Positions 61,555 to 64,000 of a stretch of DNA of 64,000 nt are shown piece after piece (the stretch's first letter is position 1; each line of letters opens with the position of its first letter). Source of the DNA: Spisula solida (Eukaryota > Mollusca > Bivalvia > Venerida > Mactridae); contig OX365956.1 in the NCBI GenBank assembly GCA_947247005.1, positions 7,956,089-8,020,088 of the forward strand. Direction: 5' to 3'. A program made the position numbers and the translations under genes. Under the pieces are notes generated by a model. It was not told where the DNA came from, searched no databases, and was given only the letters and a program-made list of their open reading frames with translations.

Positions 61555-62165
61555 CTGTCGTGACTAGCAATACCATCAAACTGTCAAGCGCGGACCAGTA
61601 GTTTTTCACGGGGTGAGGGGGTGAGCGGTTCAACTAGCATTGTCCTCATTGGGTTGTCCTAATCGGATTCTCAGCATTGACAAACCAGTCTTAAGATAGG
61701 TGTACAGAATATCGGGGGTCGGGATCCCAGGTCCCCTTCTGGAACCGCGTATGAGCGTGGTTGTCTGTGTTTTATAGTTGACTTTATTATTTAAATGTCA
61801 CAGTCACTAACACGAGACATCCTTTGCATTGCATGTAAATATGGAATACATGCGTATGAAGCGTACGAAACGTATATATATGGACGAAGTGTCAGATTCA
61901 TGCAAATATACATTACGAATACCTAGACGTTTGCACATTTAGACATGCATTGTATCGATTTCAACGGCTGTCAAAGTGACTCAATTGCATAACTAATTAA
62001 CCAAATACTTTATTAAAATAATAGCAAATATTAAAACTAATAAACAATAACCACATCTAAAGTGTTTCAAGATCTGCCATTGCAACTAGTAAATTTACAT
62101 CAAATTCTCTTTGAGTCGACCCCTACGTTTAATCCAATGTTCGCTTCTCGAAGTACGAATTCCAG

Positions 62166-62530
62166 AGTAGCAATACCACGTGACAAAATACTACAGTCCA
62201 AAGAAGAATTTTGTAAACTAAACCTCCACTTGGAAAAGAAAAACAGTCGTAAGTATTTTATTTCTTCACCAATTTCTATGAAATACAGACCACGCTAAGG
62301 GGAAAAATATAAGGTTTCCGTGATAGTATATCGCTCCGTAGTTTGGTCGTTTCTTCAAAAACCTTGGAAAAATGTGTGTGTGAGCGGACTACAGTATCAA
62401 GCCTTTTTGTTTTCCTGGTATTATCTTCTCCATGCGTGATTGAAGTGTCATGTTTACACCTTCCGGGAACACCGGAGGCTATTTCGCAACAAACAAAATG
62501 CATGTTGTAACAATGCATAGCACTAAGATA
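62166..62530 (+). mobile_element. third, partial copy of the 470-bp transposon end
   Basis: It begins AGTAGCAATACCACGTGAC and follows the left TIR at 55693 through AAGGTTTCCG and GGCTATTTCGCAAC to the CAATGCAT block near 62520, then diverges. It is a solo end, more diverged than the other two copies are from each other. Confidence 0.8.
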
Positions 62531-62578
62531 CGGAATCCTGTTCGGGCCACATTAAATTCCGCTTGTCTAACATGTAAA

Positions 62579-62779
62579 CAGGCGATAATTATCGCGTCGA
62601 AGGCGATAATTATCGCCTCTTCTCATGGAGAGAGACACTTGTACTAGCGAAATTTAACACCTTCGCGAAAGTTTTGGGGCGATAATTATCGTCTTAATTT
62701 TCGCATGTATGTCTCAATTTTCACGGAATATGGACAAGCGAAATTTTAGGACATGCGAAATTTAACGTTAAATTTCGCC
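62579..62779. repeat. cluster of short perfect palindromes
   Basis: GGCGATAATTATCGCC at 62603-62618, with close variants at 62581 and 62678; a 24-bp palindrome at 62755-62778 with half GCGAAATTTAAC. Related GCGAAATTT pieces occur between them. Probably the remains of a palindromic element. Confidence 0.6.
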
Positions 62780-63049
62780 CTTATAATTTTGGCGGGCTTT
62801 TAACACGTGGTATCAGTGTACCCGGTGTTACGTTAACACCGGTTACCTTCTTACGCCGGCAAAATGGGGATAAGGCTAAATACAAACCATAACAATTCAT
62901 TAAAAACTCCGAACTATTAGAATGTGTGCATGAGAATCGTATAACTAACGGATAATAAACAAATCTGCGGGTCGTATTGTCTCTGATGAAAGGCATAATT
63001 ATAGCAGGGTTCATACCTTGTTTAAATAACAAATCCCCAAGAATGTTTG

Positions 63050-63435
63050 GTTCAAAAATGGTTTATACGGACAATCTATTAGTCTTCATGGGTTTGTACA
63101 TGATTTGTACGTCCCACCCACTAGAATACATGGGCTCCAACATGGTTTATACGCCCAATCACTTAGAATACATGTGTACCTACATGGGTTATTCGCCCCA
63201 TCCATTAGACTGTAACGGGTTATACTTTAAATTCAATAGAATGCATGGGTTCCTATACGGGACATAATCCAATCTAGTGGAATGCATGGGTTCCTATATG
63301 GGACATACGTCCAATCCAGTAGAATGCATGGGTTTCTACATGGGACATACGTCCAATCTAGTAAAATGCATGGGTTCCTATATGGGACATATGTCAAATC
63401 TAGTAGAATGCATGGGTTCCTATATGTTCCTAACA
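63050..63435. repeat. 41-42-bp minisatellite, ~9 units
   Basis: The unit contains AATGCATGGGTTCCTATATG and GGACATACGTCCAATC. The first four units (from about 63050) are strongly diverged, the last five nearly identical, an age gradient along the array. Confidence 0.8.
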
Positions 63436-64000
63436 GTACAACCTCTATAGTTGTCATACAGTACAGCCTCTATTGTTGACATGCAGTACAACTTCTATAG
63501 TTGTCATACATTACATACTCTATAGTGGTCATACAGTAAGCCTCTATATTTGTCATACGGTACAACCTATATAGCGGTTAAACAGAACAACCTCTATAGT
63601 TGTCATACAGTACAACCTCTATAGCGGTAGTGGACATACCGTACAACCCTTGTAGTGGTCATACAGTACAACCCTTGTAGTGGTCATACAGTACAACCCT
63701 TGTAGTGGTCATACAGTACAACCCCTGTAGTGGTCATACAGTACAACCCTTGTAGTGGTCATACAGTACAACCCTTGTAGTGGTCATACAGTTCAACCCT
63801 TGTAGTGGTCATACAGTGCAACCCTTGTAGTGGTCATACAGTGCAACCCTTGTAGTGGCCATACAGTACAAGCCTTGTAGTTGTCAAACAGTACAACCCT
63901 TGTAGTGGTCATACAGTTCAACCCTTGTAGTGGTCATACAGTACAACCCTTGTAGTGGTCATACAGTTCAACCCTTGTAGTGGTCATACAGTGCAACCCT
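63436..64000. repeat. 25-bp minisatellite running off the window end
   Basis: The unit is ACAGTACAACCCTTGTAGTGGTC followed by AT. Early units (63440-63640) are degenerate (CCTCTATAGTTGTCATACAG), later ones homogeneous. True length is unknown because the window stops inside the array. Confidence 0.9.

Larger units (their letters stand above)
60172..62165. other. gene-free interval
   Basis: Apart from the tRNA-like head at 60.9 kb and the hairpin at 61.5 kb, no structure or coding frame is recognisable. Confidence 0.4.

Overview
The window looks like nuclear DNA of a metazoan, most likely a bivalve mollusc. Coding sequence is split into short exons with GT..AG introns, intergenic DNA is AT-rich, and minisatellites, SINEs and small inverted-repeat elements are dense. 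Several repeats have a style I associate with bivalve genomes, for example a tandem-unit element whose ends form hairpins at 13.8-15.1 kb. The taxon is an inference; no species can be named from this sequence.

Three genes can be supported with structure. (1) A small two-coding-exon HEAT-like protein lies on the minus strand at 0.8-2.5 kb. (2) and (3) Two eight-exon paralogues of the Patched-domain/Ptr family (RND-type, 12 membrane segments, sterol-sensing domain) face each other tail to tail: gene A on plus (12239-22639) and gene B on minus (44657-31627). Their six internal exons have identical lengths (227, 160, 113, 179, 149 and 201 bases) and identical intron phases. Part of intron 6 is almost identical between them, so this is a recent inverted segmental duplication or one kept alike by gene conversion. 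The C-terminal tails are the clearest divergence. A fourth, unrecognised 167-residue intronless reading frame with an acidic tail (39051-39554, plus) is nested antisense in intron 3 of gene B.

The rest is repeats. 2.5-12.2 kb: a non-LTR RT remnant, a tRNA-derived SINE, a 30-bp palindrome, a 4.6-kb inverted-repeat-bounded unit containing another RT remnant, and a 45-bp minisatellite abutting gene A exon 1. 12.4-21.2 kb: gene A introns loaded with a tandem-unit element, a Tigger/pogo-like MITE and a SINE. 22.6-31.6 kb, between the two genes: TIR elements plus a 14-bp (2 kb long) and a 48-bp minisatellite. 31.6-44.7 kb: gene B with SINEs, MITEs and 46-bp and 25-bp minisatellites in its introns. 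44.7-64 kb: no gene recognised; MITEs, 47-bp and 21-bp minisatellites, a 4.47-kb long-TIR transposon with a matching 5-bp flank and a large internal palindrome, a third partial copy of its end, and 42-bp and 25-bp arrays running off the window end.

The genes do not form an operon or pathway. The main biology is the duplicated Patched-like transporter pair and the mobile elements that have reshaped it. All exon joins were made by eye from splice consensus, reading phase and the match between paralogues, without transcript evidence.
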